Of a stretch of 64,000 bases of DNA, positions 1 through 12,295 are shown in pieces (the stretch's first letter is position 1; the number at the start of each line of letters is the position of its first letter). The position numbers and the translations under genes are program-made. The stretch spans positions 131,829,501 through 131,893,500 of the forward strand of contig NC_083685.1 of assembly GCF_033118175.1 (NCBI RefSeq), given 5' to 3'. The notes under the pieces were generated by a model that did no database searches, had not been told where the DNA came from, and saw only the letters and a program-made list of their open reading frames with translations. This DNA comes from Dama dama (Eukaryota; Chordata; Mammalia; Artiodactyla; Cervidae).

Positions 1-564
1 GCTCAGAGCCGCCTTCACAGGCCTGTGACATGGCCAGGCTGGTCATCTGAGCTGCTGGACGGGTGCGACCTGCTCCTCTGAACTGCCCTCTGGGCAAAAG
101 GACGTGCAGCTGTGGAAAGGGGAGAAGGTGGCTAGAGCCTGCAGCCTGGTTTCCCTTTGAAGTGAGGAGGCAGTCTTTCTGTTTCCCTCAGAAGCCCAGC
201 TCCCCCGGCAGAGATTCTGCCACAGCCGCCTGTTGACTTCAAAGGTCAGCCGGGCCTCCTGTGAGCCCGCCACTGGCCCCTGGCCTCCCATCACCGCTGC
301 GACGGGCTCTTCCTCCTGCCGCAGGCAGTACAGGACCGCTCGCGGCCTCCACTGCTCTCCAGGTCCCCAGGGTGGGAGGGGGGCCTCACGGGGATCTTCA
401 GCTCTCAGGACAGAATGTTCTAGAAAGTCCTGGGTGGAGGCTTCCTGTTTCTGGCTCTGTCTCCTGGAAAGCACTGGCAAGGCAGGAGATGAGAAGAAAA
501 GAGGACGACATTAAGGGATTCTTTTCCTCCCAACACCTGTCAGCCCCGGGCGTGAGATGAGCTA

Positions 565-1162
565 AATTTGTGTCCCCAAAAAATAGATGGAAGCGTCCTA
601 ACCCTGGTACCTGTAGGTGAGTCCTTATTTAGAAATAGGGTCCTTTAAGATGTCATCAAGTTAAGATGAGGTCATAACTGGGATGGGCTTTAAGGTAACA
701 GACTGGATTCTTAGAGGACGAGAAGAGACACACAGGGTGAAGACCACGTGGACGGAGGCCGTGGTTGGGGTGACACAGCTGACAGCCCAGGGGCAGAGCA
801 GGTTGCTGGCAAACACCGGACGCTACAGAAAGTCATGGAACAGCTTCTTCTCTGATCCTTCAGAGGGCAGGGCCCTGCCAACACTTTGATTTTGGACTTC
901 TAGCTTGTTGTTCAGTCACTCAGTCATGTCCAACTCTTTTTGACCCCATGGACTGCAGCATGCCAGGCTTCCCTGTCCTTCACCATCTCCCCGAGATTGC
1001 TCAAACTCATGTCCTTCGAGTCAGTGATGCCATGCAACCATCTCATCCTCCGTTGCCCCCTTCTCCTCCCACCTTCAATTCTGCGCGGGCAGGAGAACAC
1101 ATGTCTGTTGTTTTAATCCCAGCCTGTAGTGCTTTGTTACGCAGCCCTAGGAAATCAACACA
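565..1162 (+). repeat. MaLR (MLT1-type) LTR, split by a SINE
   Basis: The stretch reads like an MLT1-class solo LTR of the ERVL-MaLR group. It has the opening 'gtgtccccaaaaaatagatgg', the central block with 'aagatgaggtcata', and near the end 'ctgttgttttaatccca' and 'tttgttacgcagccctagga'. It is interrupted at about 904-1078 by a ruminant SINE, after which the LTR text resumes. It is a non-coding remnant; the subfamily is from memory of the consensus. Confidence 0.75.
904..1078 (-). mobile_element. Ruminant SINE (ART2A/BovB-related)
   Basis: The reverse-orientation signature 'cagtcactcagtcatgtcc' is followed by 'gaccccatggactgcag' and 'catctcatcctccgttgccc'. This is the 3' half shared by Bov-tA and ART2A/BovB-derived SINEs. 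It sits inside an older MaLR LTR, so it inserted later. Confidence 0.9.
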
Positions 1163-1214
1163 GGGAAGATCATGCAGCCCTGCAGATGGCAGATGGCTGT
1201 GATACGCTCCCTAT

Positions 1215-1535
1215 GTACAGATGAGCTCCATCCCAAGAGCACGCTTGTAAGTCCAATTTGTTCGTTAGTCCAACAAAGTTAGCCTAGGTACCCAACTCAC
1301 ACAGTCGGCTATATAGTACTGTACTGTAATAGGCTTATAGTACTTCTCTACTACTTAAATAATACACACGTAAAAACAAACACACAAAATAAAAGCATCT
1401 CTAATGTTACACAGCACCTTGAGAAGTGCAGTAGTGCAGTACGACAGCAGGCTTACAGGGGCTGGCATGCCCGTCTGCATCTGTGAAAGTTCATGACTTG
1501 AACTTGAAGGTTAGTTTGTAGGGGACATACGGTAC
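1215..1535. repeat. Possible TcMar-Tigger-like DNA transposon remnant
   Basis: The 'tagtactgtactgtaatagg' core and the terminal 'aacttgaaggttagtttgta' followed by 'ggggacatac' resemble Tigger-type nonautonomous elements. There is no open transposase frame. The family is assigned from memory of consensus motifs only. Confidence 0.4.
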
Positions 1536-1639
1536 CAAATTAACCAGCCTCCTGAAACGTTGCCCAAGTTACTCACCAAAAGTGGTAACCTCGAATAAAA
1601 GATGCAATTTGTTAGCAACTGTGTGTTGAGAGCTCACCA

Positions 1640-1760
1640 CGTGGGCTGTGGTGTCTCACGGACCCTTCCACCAGCCCTGCAAGGACGGTACCAGCATGAA
1701 CCCCATTTGAAACTGAGGAAACGAGTCTCAGGAAATGAGATAATTTCCCCAAGGTGACTG
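1640..1760 (-). repeat. MIR SINE fragment
   Basis: The reverse-complement MIR core is visible as 'aaccccatttgaaactgagg' followed by a 'gataatttccccaaggtgac' block. It is old and diverged. Confidence 0.6.
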
Positions 1761-1805
1761 GACTACTGAAAGATGAGACATGTATTTGTCTTCTGTGTGC
1801 CAGCA

Positions 1806-2040
1806 TGCGTGTGTGCTAAGTCACTCCAGTTGTGTCCAATTCTTTATGACCCCAGGGACTATAGCCCGCCAGGCTCCTCTGTCCATGGGATTCTCCAGGC
1901 AAGAACACTGGAGTGGGTTGCTATGCCCTCCTCCAGGAGCTCTTCCCAACCCAGGGACTGAACCCACACCTCTTATCCACACCTCTTATGTCTCCTGCAT
2001 ATGCAGGCAAGTTCTACCATTAGGGCCACCTGGGAAGCCC
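1806..2040 (-). mobile_element. Bov-tA SINE
   Basis: Nearly full length in reverse orientation. It runs from 'gctaagtcactccagttgtg' through 'ctgtccatgggattctccag' to 'gccacctgggaagccc', which is the reverse complement of the tRNA-derived head. It is diverged, and 'cacacctcttatc' is locally duplicated near 1966-1990. Confidence 0.93.
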
Positions 2041-2599
2041 TTGTTTCCTCTGCTTCTTAACAAATTAGCATGAGTTCAGCGACTTAAAACAAGCGGACCA
2101 TCTCACAGTGTCCCTGGACGGGGAGTCTGGCCCGCTCAGCGGGATCCTCCCCTCAGGTCTCCCAAGGTTGTGAGCGAGGTGTCTGCAGGCTGGATGCTTC
2201 CCTGGGGCGGGGTCCTCTCCCACCTCACTGGTTGTTGGCAGAATTTGTGTCTGGCGGGTATGTGACCGAGGCCATTCTCTTGCGAGCCATCATCCAGAGA
2301 CAGCCACCGTTCTTCACCACACGGCCCCATGGCAGCTCACAGGAGGCGGTCTGCTTTCTTCCAGGCCAGCAGGGGTGTCTCCCTGACTTCTCCCCCTCCA
2401 CCCTGCCCTGGTGCAGTCTTATATAACACAACCCAGCCAGCCTGTTCTCAGGGGCCGCCCACATTCAAGGGGAGCACATCGAGGGTGGGACTCTGCTACC
2501 AAGTTCAGGTGAACTTGACTTGGAGACCAACGTGAACTTGGGCCTGGGCTCTGTTCCTGACGCGGGGGCAACCTTGGGACATTTCCTCCTGCACCCTTT

Positions 2600-2725
2600 A
2601 AATCTGACCCTCCTCATTTATGATAGCAGGATGGTAATGCTAGACTCCAGGGGTGCTCTGAGGTTTAGATCTGCGGAATTGTCAAGCACACGCAGTTGCT
2701 AGGAGCTCGGTGAATGGCAGCTCCC
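2600..2725 (+). repeat. MIR-like SINE fragment
   Basis: MIR-like wording includes 'cctcatttatgatagcagga', 'gtgctctgaggtttagatc' and 'gctaggagctcggtgaatg'. It is weak and diverged. Confidence 0.4.
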
Positions 2726-2984
2726 TCCCCCCTCTTCGCCAGGGTGTCTCCTTCACACAGGAAAACACGGGGTTGGGGTGGGCAGAGCACGTGGAAGACT
2801 CCTGGCCCTGGAGCAGGAAGGCCCGGGTGTCGCTTGGGTCCGCTGCCCCTCCCCTGCTCCCAGGCCCTAAGACTCCCTCGCGTTTCCTGTGGAAAGAGAA
2901 GCTGAAATGAGACCCCAAAAGAAGCCGCCACCTTGGGAAGGCCTTGCTCTCTGCACAGTGTGAGGCCAGATCCCCTGGGCATGG

Positions 2985-3143
2985 GCGTCGGTGGGGTCGG
3001 GGGCGGGGAGTGCGGAAGGGGGGCGGGGCAGGCAGTGGGAGGCGGGGCGGGCAGTGGGCGGGGCCGGGGCGAGCAGGGGGCGGGGCCGTGGAGGGCAGTG
3101 GGCGGTGCATGGGCGGGGGCGGGGGCGGGGCGGGCACAGGCTG
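2985..3143 (+). repeat. G-rich GC-box cluster
   Basis: About 160 bp is almost entirely G, C and spaced A/T. It has roughly ten GGGCGG boxes separated by short irregular units such as 'ggcagtgggcggggccgg'. It is both a degenerate tandem repeat and a dense run of SP1/KLF-type sites with strong G-quadruplex potential on the + strand. It lies in CACNG4 intron 1. Promoter activity is not shown; open frames across it have no domain and look like composition artefacts. Confidence 0.8.
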
Positions 3144-5164
3144 TGGCAAGTGCCTTTTCTCGTGTGGTCACTGCTGTGCCTTCGGCCCCATCCACACGTT
3201 CTCTGTGCTGACCCCAGGAGAGTCCCATACGGACCAGGGATTTCCAGCCTGGACGGGGCACGGACGCCCCACCCCATGCACCCCCCGGGTATTAGCGCCA
3301 CAGAGGGACTGGCAGCTCCTGCCCTCGTGTTCGGCGATGGCTCCCGGTAAGGCGTCCTGCCATCTGAGGGCCAGAACCGCATCCGTTCGGGGCCCTGTCT
3401 GGCCTGAGGTGGACGCGAGGGGTCAGGGGTCAGAGGCGCCGAGGAGGTGCGGTCCCGCCTGCCCTGCGTATCCAGCCTCGCCTCCCTGGATGAGGGTCCT
3501 CGCGGGGGGTGGGGGGCGGGGTGGTGAGGACCTGCCGCCTGCCCACCCAGCTCCCTCCCTCCTCCAGACTCGCCTGGAAGCTGCCTCCCCTCCGTGCCTC
3601 AGCCCCGTTCGTTCATCCGTTCCTCCAGGCGTTCGACCCAGACTGACCCCCCAGGCACAGGGTCTGTCTCTAAAAAGAATGTCCTCCAGCTGCACGAGGG
3701 GCCCAGCACACGTCCACCTTCTCAGGAGCCGCCCTACCGTGGGTGGGCGGGGAGGGTCAGACGAGAAGAGCCTGTCTGCACCCTTTGGGGGCATCCCAAG
3801 GCTCCAGGAGCCTGACTTGGAGACCACCGGTCTGGCGGGGGTTCCTGGGAGGGGCTGCAGTGTTTGCGCTGCTTTCTCCAGAGGAGATCAGCACGAGGTG
3901 GGCTTTTCCTGATGCTGAAGAAGCCTGAGGTTCGTGTGCTCCCTTGCACAGGTCCTTCCCAGGCTGGGATTCTAGCTGTGTGTTTGTAGTTTGTGTTCTT
4001 TCTCTTTAAGAGGGCCCATCCAATTGCCCAACAAAACCTGGATCTGTCCCGGGGGGCTGCAGATAGAAACGTGACCCAAGGAAATGAATGTCCTCTGGAA
4101 GGTGGAATCCCTGTCGGTGGTGGCGCCAGGGGGCCCCTGTGGGAGTGCCCACTCTCCTCTGGAAGGTCTCCCCAAATCAAGCTACATGGGGGAAGGGAAA
4201 GGGGCCTCTGACCCTGCAACCTCACTCCCCCGAGACCCCAGACCACAAGCAGGTGTCTCCTAATGTGGATTGTGTGTCCTCCCTCTCCGTTGTCTGGCTG
4301 ACCTTTCCAACGGCTGCTCTGTCCCCATCAGCAGACAGATAGTCCTCTGAACATGTCAGCCCCCGCCATCCCCAGGGAAGCCCCCGAGGGGACGCCCACC
4401 ACCATGAGCATCAGCCCCACGTGTCCACAGCTGGCCGGGGATCGCCAGCCCAGGCTTGCCCTGGTCCAGAGAGCTCTCTGCCTGCCTCACAGCCCGGAGG
4501 ATGCCTGGCCTGGCTCGTGGGGGCCGCACAGCACGTTTCAGGCTCGACATTTGCTGAGCAGTTTCCATCATTTATTAATGAGCGTTGGCAACAGCCCTGT
4601 GAATTAGGGCTCAGCGGGAGAGGCTCTGCGAGGTTGGGCAGGCCTGGCCCCTGGCTTCCGGGGCTCAGCATCTGCTCTGTGCTGCTCCTGCCGGCGGGTC
4701 ACCCCAAACGCCTCTGCACCCAGAGCGAAGTGCGTGCATTTGGGGGCAGAATGCAGCTTCTCACACCCACCCCCGGGGCTGGGCTGGGCACGGCTGGGCA
4801 GGGCAGGGCAGGGGCACACCTGTCCATCCCCCTCCCTATTGCCACCCACACACAGGCAGCTGGGCACGTCCTGTCATTCGAGTACAAAAGCCTTTCGTGG
4901 TCGGGGCCTGCATGACAAAGTGCCTCTCCTCTTAGAGCAGGCAGTCGTGGAGAAGGCATGCCAGGCCCTTGCCAAGGTCCTCGCCGCTTCCCCTCATCCT
5001 CACCCTCGGAGGGGGCTGGGTTTATCCTGTCTGTTGGGAGCGGAAAACAAGGCACGGAGGGGAAAGCACCTGGCTGAGTATGAATGGTAACAGAGTCAGC
5101 CGACTGCCAAGTAGGCGACCTGGTGGCCAGGTCGTGGTGACTGTGAGCTGGGTGTCGTGTCAGT

Positions 5165-5290
5165 AAAAAGCGTCAACTTTGGGGCCGCACATTTGAGTTG
5201 AGGTCCTGGCTCCCTCCTCTTGCTCTTCACAGTGCTTCCGGGAGCCTCAGTTTCCTCCTCTGTGAAATGGGAACAAGTAACAAATAGAAC
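5165..5290 (+). repeat. MIR SINE fragment
   Basis: The classic MIR segment 'gcctcagtttcctcctctgt' followed by 'gaaatgggaacaagtaac' is present, preceded by a 'tgagttgaggtcctggctcc' block. Confidence 0.75.
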
Positions 5291-7794
5291 AGCAAGGCCG
5301 CTGGCCCTCACACCCCACACTTGGCTCCCCTCCCTGCCTTCCTTCTCAGGGCCCCAGGGACAGAGAGTGAGGGAAAGGGTGCTATTTCAGGAAGGGGCTG
5401 CTGACGGACCGGGAGGCAGGGCGTTGATATGTGGAGGGCTGGGACATTCTCCCCGGGTTATCCAGAGATTCACAGCCTCGTGAGCGCTGGTGGTGAGGGC
5501 TGCTTGGGCAAGCATCTGAGACTGCATCTAACATCTTTATTTCTCTTTAACAAATGTCCCCTGGGGCCGATTTCAAATCAAGTTTATTCTGGTATCTAAA
5601 GGTATAAAGCCCATAACTCAGAGGCATTAGATGTAAAATATTCAGGCCTCCCCGGACAAGGCGCTGGCCGCCGGCCACAGCTGCACTGCTGCCCTGGGTC
5701 CCTGCACCTGAACAAGCTTTGTTCTCTGGCTATTACTTGAGGCTGGAGGTGGGCGGCCCGGCTCTGTCCCCAGACGGAGGTGTCAGGGACGTCGTGATCC
5801 TGTGTCGGGATCCGGGTCTCACGGGGAGGGATGGCTGAGTGCGTGACCGCAGCCCTGCCACCCGCGGTGTCAGCTGAGAAGTGGGGGCTCTGAGCCCCTG
5901 TGCTGGGACCCTGGAGTCCATATCTCTCTGTGGGGGCTGGTGTTGCTTCTGAAACATCGGGACTCTAGCATTTAGGACAGCTGTTGTATGTCGAACGTGG
6001 GATCCAGACAGACCTGGGGGGTTTTCCTTTCTCCTGCAGCTCTCACTTCAACCTTTGGTTTTGGAGAGGATTAAAATGGAGCTGGTCTGGCAGCCGGTCA
6101 CACCGGATCCCAGCCGTGGTTCTCAGAGGGCGGATCTCCAGGGGATTCTCCGCGAGCACAGTTGTATTCATCTCGTTACCGTCGGCTCACGATTCCTGGG
6201 GTGACGTGTTGACCATGGGGTCGGTGACAACAGAGCTGTCACCTACGTCTCGTGAGCAGAGTCCGCGCATGTCCTCTCGGCCTTGTTGCGGGGGTTCTGG
6301 GGTCATCGCTGGAGAGGAGGGTGGAGGGCAGTGCAGCCTGGACGCTCTGCCCACCTTCCCTATGGGCCTGGAACCAGGGGCCAGGAGAGAGCAGTGCCCC
6401 CGACCCCCCAGCCCCCCAGAAACCCCTCTGGAGACAGAAGTTCATGCAATCTCACCAACCTGGATCATGGGAGCTGCAGATTAAAAGACAGACAACCCTC
6501 AGACCCTCTCTGACTCAGGGACACACAATTAAATACAAGACAGGAAGCCGCAGAGAGCATCATGGGTCCTCATGAGGAATGGGAAGCTGGTCCGGGAGGC
6601 TTCTTGGAAGGGGTGGCACTGGCCCTGACGATGGGGGGCTCCCTGAAAGCTCCAGGCCGGGGAGGGGCAGGAAGCAGAACATGGTTCAGAAGAGCAGGAT
6701 GGGAGTCGGGAGCCCAGCTCAGCTCAGCGTCGTTGGGGGACAGCCAGGGTGCAGGGTATGTGGGAAGAGCCCACGGTGGCTGCCAGGCCCAGACCTGGTC
6801 CCCGGCGAGGTTGGAAGCCCCATGGCACCCTGGTCAGGGTCCAGAGTCACCAGGTCACCTTCAGGGGAGGCAGCAACAAGGGTGCCAGTTAAGAGAAAGG
6901 TCAGATGGGTGTGGAGGGGAGGGTCTGAAGCTCCCTAGGAGGTGAAGCTGCTGCAGATCGGCTGACGGAGGAATTACCGGCAGGATGGGGAGGCCAGGAG
7001 AGCAGGGACACAGGACGGGCTGGGGGGGGGCCCCCGCGGGAGGAGGGCGGGTCCCTGTGGACAGTGGTGTCCACCGCAGCCACAGGCTCAGTCTGCAGTG
7101 GGGAAGCTGTGGACCGGCAGTGCTGAGGACCTGGGGAGAGGAGCGCCACCGGGGCCGTTCAGACAGGAAGCGGGGCAGCAGTGCCCGTCCCTCCAAGGAG
7201 GAGGGGCCAAAGGGAGGGCCCGCAGGGACCGTCTGGGGGTTAGGAGCAGGCGGGGCGGGGGAGGCGCAGAAACCAGGAGGACACCACGCGGGGGGTGGGG
7301 CCACCTCCCTCCACAGTCAGGGCCCAGCGCGCTCCCAGCCGCCCTGCACACAGAGCCACTGCTGGGGATGTCTGTGGGGGCCCCAGGGCGGGGAGTCCTC
7401 CCAGCAGGTCTCAGGTGCACCCTCGGGTGCTTTCCTGAGCCCGATGGGCTCTGGGTGTGCGCCCCCACACCCGCCCCCAGGCAGCAGCCCGGGGCTGAGC
7501 TCACCAGGGGCCAGGCCTGGGGACCCGTCCAGTCCCCTCCCTGCCTCCACTCCATTTCCAGTTCCTTTCCCTCTCGGGGCTCTGCCTCCCCCACCCGCCC
7601 AGAGCCCTCTGCACACATTTCCAAGAGACACCCCCCATCTCCCCGACTTGGGCGCCTGGTCTGGAACAGGCCGGGGAGAAGCAGGTGCTCCTGGAGGCAC
7701 ATCGTTGCCGGGCTGGGCCCCATAGCCCTTGCCTGGGCAGCTGGTTCCTGAGCGTTCGTGTCGTGCAGAGTGTGACGGACGGGGAAGGCTGAGT

Positions 7795-7965
7795 GGGTTC
7801 CGGCTTTGAGAGACGACTGCCAGCTCTGGGCAGCCCTGGGCAAGTCACTAACCACTCAGGGTCTCAGTTTTTCCATCTGTAAAATGGAGCTGACGACAAT
7901 AGAGCCCCCGCAAGAGAGGGTTTGTAGTGAGGACCAAGTGATAAGTGTTAAGTGATGAGTATTCG
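7795..7965 (+). repeat. MIR SINE
   Basis: The sequence includes 'cctgggcaagtcactaacc', 'ggtctcagtttttccatctg' and 'taaaatggagctgacgac', then a 'tagtgaggaccaagtgat' tail block. This is a good MIR match on the + strand. Confidence 0.8.
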
Positions 7966-9989
7966 CGCTGGTGAGAGCCGCGGTTATCCTGTAACGGGGG
8001 CGGTCAGTGTGGGAGCGGCTGCTCATCGACCCTCGAGGGTCCCCTCGGCAGACTTTCATCCTTTGCGTCTCCAAAGTCTGGCAAGAAAGGGGAGCATCTG
8101 CAGACTGTCAGGAAGGAGGAGGCTGTGGTTCGAGGCAGTCCAGGGGCGCCCTCCAGGGAGCAGGCTTCAAACAGCTGATCTAGGAAGGGGCTGGTTCTTC
8201 CCCCACTCTCAGTGGGCCTGAGACGGGGTGTCGGTGAGAGACTGGAGCCTCCGAGACGAGGGAAGGCTGGGTGATGTCCAGACACTGGCCGCTTCCTCAT
8301 CAGGTGATGACCAGGGCCGCTCGCCAGCCTCACCCAGCCCCTTGGAGCAGCGTTGCGCTGCGTCCCAGTCTCCAGCCTCTTCTCCTGCTTTGTGTCTCTG
8401 CTTCCTGGGGAGGAGCTGCGCTGTGGCTTCCCGTTAACTGTCATCCTCCCCATAAATGGCCTGCTTGGCTCACAAGGAGCACTGCTCCTCTCCGCTCCAT
8501 TCCTGGGCTGAGGCTGCAGCGTCCCAGCCCATCAAGGCCCCCTTCGCCCCTGCTCCAGCCAGCCCTGCTATGCCCTGGAGGGAGGGAAGCTGGCTTTTAC
8601 ATTTTGTTTCCTTTTTCCTTTTGCATGAAAGCAAAAGCCCCAGGCCTCACTCCAGCCTCCAGGAGGACAGGAAAGGAAGATGAACTGTGCCTGGAATTAA
8701 AGGGCCTGGAGCCAGGGAAGGGCATCTGTCCTGGAGCCCAGCTGAGAACAGAGCCGGGCGTGGGCCTAGCCTGTGGAACCAACTGGGGGGACACGGGAGG
8801 GCCACTGAGGGCTAGTGGGCAGGTCCTTGGGGAGTCTGGGCACAGGCTGCCCAGGAAGGCTGCCTGGAGCGGCACATGCGTCCCTAAACCAAGGCTGCTT
8901 TCTTGGGGGGGAGGGCTGCGGTCAGTCTGGAGATGGATAAGGTACCCGTGCTCCCCGCGTCACACCAGCATGTGCCCCCAAGTGAGGCTTTCATCCCGGA
9001 GCCTAGATTCCAACTGCATCCTGCCCCACTCCAGGGAGGGTCAGACCTTCCAAAAGCCCATCTGGTGGCTGGCCCAACCCCTCAAGTTCCCCTGACTTGG
9101 CGGCCCCACCTCCCATCTCCTCCCTGCCCTCCACCTCCAGCCGCTGCCTGGCGTCGCTGCGCCCCCTGCCCTCTTGCCTCCGAGCCTCCGCTGTGCCATC
9201 CGCTCTGCTGGTTCCAGGCTGTGCTCACAACCAACTCCTGCTCATCCTTCGGGGCTCAGCTCCAGTGCCAGCTCCTTGGGCAACTTTCCTGACCAGGTTA
9301 CAGGCTCCCCCACACTCGGGTGCCCCGGCAGAGATGCTGGCCCGCTCCCCACCGCAGCCCAGCGCCTGCTGGCCCTCACAGGCCCTCAGAGTGGGGATGC
9401 CGCTAGAAGCGAGGGGGCTGGATGGCTGTGGGTCCAGAGATGCTCTGCCAGCACCAGGGCGGGGGTGGGGAGGCTCCTGGGGGTGGGGACTGGTGCTCTC
9501 TGGTTCCAAACAGAAAGGAAGTTAACAAAAGTCGAGAAGCTTTTCCTGGAAAGTTGCTGACGTGGACGGGGCACAGGCTGGCCCCGGTGCTCCGGGGGTT
9601 GGGGACAGAGGGACAGGGCGCTGCTTAGCCGGGGGCTCTGCATCCCATCTGTGAGCAGCAAATCTACAACTTGGTGTCTCCTGAGTGAGCGCCCTGCCAG
9701 CCCCAATTCCAGCAGATGTGGGAGAATTGGAACCTGGAGCTTCAGACTACAGGGGCGGGTCTTGAAAACTGAGTTTGAACGCAGTCTCTGGCTGCCGGGA
9801 AGAGTTGGTCCCAGCCTGAGGAGACTCAGGGGGTGGACACACACCCCCTTGGTGTCAGGAGGCCCTGGGGGCCTCCCAGACGCAGGCTGCTCTGCCTCTC
9901 TGGTCTCCCGTCTCAGAACCAGGAGCGGGCTGGCCCCGAGGGTGGAGCTCTGCTTCTGAGTTGGATCAGACAGGAGCAGGTGGGTGTTC

Positions 9990-10130
9990 AGTCTTGGGAG
10001 CTTACCTGCCTTCTCGAGCCTCAGCTGCCTTGCGTGTAAAATAGGGGCTCCTATTTCAAAGGATAGTTTGAGGTGTAAATGAGACAATGGGGAAGCTTAG
10101 CACCGGCTTTGCAGGGAGCCAGCACCCAGT
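9990..10130 (+). repeat. MIR SINE fragment
   Basis: MIR wording 'gagcctcagctgccttgcg', 'tgtaaaataggggctcc' and 'gaggtgtaaatgagacaatg', in the order expected for the + strand. Confidence 0.7.
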
Positions 10131-10724
10131 GGCAGCCAGCCCTTGCCTGTCGGTCCGTCGGTCACGGGGCTGAGGGCAGCAGTCATCTGGCCAGGCCTTC
10201 TGAGAGTCGGGGCCTTGCGCATTCCGAGCTGCAGCGTCGCGAGCACAGGAGGACACGGCGGAGTCCGAGGCCGAGTCCAAGGCCGTCCTGGGAGGGCACG
10301 AAGCTGGCCTCCGCCTTCTGATGGGCGGCTGCCAGCGCCACAGTTGATTATCGAATCAGCTCACAGGCCACCCCGGGCTCTGGGACGTTTACAGCTGGCA
10401 TTGCCTCGTGGGAGTCCCCGAACAGCCCTCTGAAGGTTTCCCAGTCACAATCCCCATCCCACAGATGGGGCAAAGGAAGCTCAGTGATTACCCAGGACCT
10501 GAGACGAGGTAGTGAGCGGTGACCTCAGAGCCAGACTCGGCCAGCAGGGTGACTTCAGAGCCTCCTGTCTCTGCGGTGTCTGGCCTCGGGATGATCGAAA
10601 GGTCTGGTCTTGACTCATAGCCTCTGCGTGGAGGGCTGCGCTGAGAGGAGTTTAGACCATGGTGGGGAGAAAAGCCCGGCGATAGATTCGCAATGTCTGC
10701 CGCGGGCTTGGGGAGGGAGGGTTC

Positions 10725-10900
10725 GGGCACTGTTCACAGCTGGGGTGGTGTCACTGTTGGGGGGATGCTGTCCTCTGTACTGTTTAGCAGCACCCCTGGC
10801 CTCCCCCTGCTGCTTGCCAGCAGCACAAGGCCCCCCTCCCCACCGAGTTCTGACAGTCGAAGCTGTCTCCAGAAAGGCAAACCCTCTCCCGGTTGTGAAT
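10725..10900 (-). repeat. MER20 (hAT-Charlie) remnant
   Basis: Reverse-orientation MER20 words are visible: 'gggggatgctgtcctctgta', 'tgtttagcagcacccctggc', then 'gctgtctccagaaaggca'. It is a non-coding DNA-transposon fossil. Family from memory of the consensus. Confidence 0.65.
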
Positions 10901-12295
10901 GAGCCCCGGAGCGGGCCGCAGGGATGGCCAAACAGCCCTGAACTCGGAGTCCAGAGGCCAGCCGGCCTGTCCCTGCGGAGACGGGCATCGGGTTCTTCGT
11001 GTGGGAAGTTAGCACGAGGCGTGGATGGACCCAAGGGCTCCTTCTGGAGGTCGTGACCCTGCCCCCTCACCCCAGCCTTCATTCCCGAGGTCCGTGGAGC
11101 CAGACCAACAGGAAAGCCTGGGCTCTGCAGAGAGCCATTTCGCCTCTGGAGTTCCATGTTTGCTCATTAAAGGAAAGAAAGAAACAAAGAAGAAGAGAGC
11201 CCTGAAGCCTGGTATGGAGATTTCATCCTAGAAGAGCCATCAGGCAGATTCAAGTGGAGAACTCACAGAGACAATAACTACACGCCTGCTTCCCTGTGCA
11301 GAGACCAGCGAGCTCTGGGAAATCTCCCTGCTCCGTTCAATTATGAATCTCGGCAGGAAGCCTGGAAAACCTGCGCTCTGGAGCCAGGGGCTGGAGGAGG
11401 CCAAGGCTGGGGCTGGGTCCCCGGGGCACTTGCCTAAAGAGACAAGGGCGGTGGGTGGCGAGAGTGTGACGCGGGGGGTCCCATCTGCACCTGCGCCAAG
11501 AAGCTGGGCGTGAGGCAGCCAGGCCTCGGGGAGCGGGTGAGCAGGGGCAGCCCTGGGGTCCTGGCTGCTCAGCAGGTCTTCCTTCCAGTGTGTGGGGGGA
11601 GCACGAGATGGGAGGGGACTGGGGCCTCGGAAGTCAGAGGGCGCTGTGTGGTGGGGACGGAGGAGCGCCCCCAACAACGGGAACCTTCTCGCTGCGGGGG
11701 TCCCCACCTTACAGACGGGAACCGGCCCAGTGAGGGCTTCCCCAGCTGACCGAGATCTCAAGAGGCTGAAGTTCACAGGCCACACAGCTTCCACGCCGGA
11801 GCCTTGGGGCTGACGCTCCGTATTCCCGTCCCCAGATATCATGCTTCCTATCCCCCCAGGTCCCGTGGTCTCCCGGGAACCTGCACTCACCTCTATGTCT
11901 CAGAAAAGCGTTGCACACCTGCCCTGAGGAATGACACGTGACCCAGGCCCCCGAGAGCTGGGTTGGAATCTCTGATGAAGGTGTGGCCGGTTGGGGCAAG
12001 AAACCAAATTCTGACTTGACCCCAAAGGAAGACGTTATTGGAAGGATGTGGAGGCTTCCGTGGAATTAAGAGTTTAGCAGCCAAGACCAGGATGGGGAGA
12101 GCCCACAGCTTCTGAGGCTGGCCTCCCGAACCCCCGAGAACACTCCATGCTCGAGCTCCCCAAAGTCAGTCGCTTCGCCCTCGGGTGCCCTCTGCTTCTG
12201 ATCCATAATCCGGACTCTGGAGGGAGCATCCGAGCACCTGCAGGAAGTGGTCCAGCTTGGACCAGACGTGCACCCAGCATCCCTGGCCAGGGCTA

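Noticed and set aside
2665..3912. Overlapping long open frames on both strands (up to 322 residues) around the G-rich cluster
   Set aside because: Pro/Gly/Arg/Ala-rich translations follow from GC composition; no domain, no splice context, and frames overlap on both strands.
6985..7855. Frames of 217-255 residues on both strands
   Set aside because: GC-rich intronic DNA with low stop density; no recognisable domain or exon boundaries.
10615..11890. 180- and 216-residue minus-strand frames
   Set aside because: One overlaps a MER20 fossil and neither shows a domain or splice signals; chance frames in GC-rich DNA.
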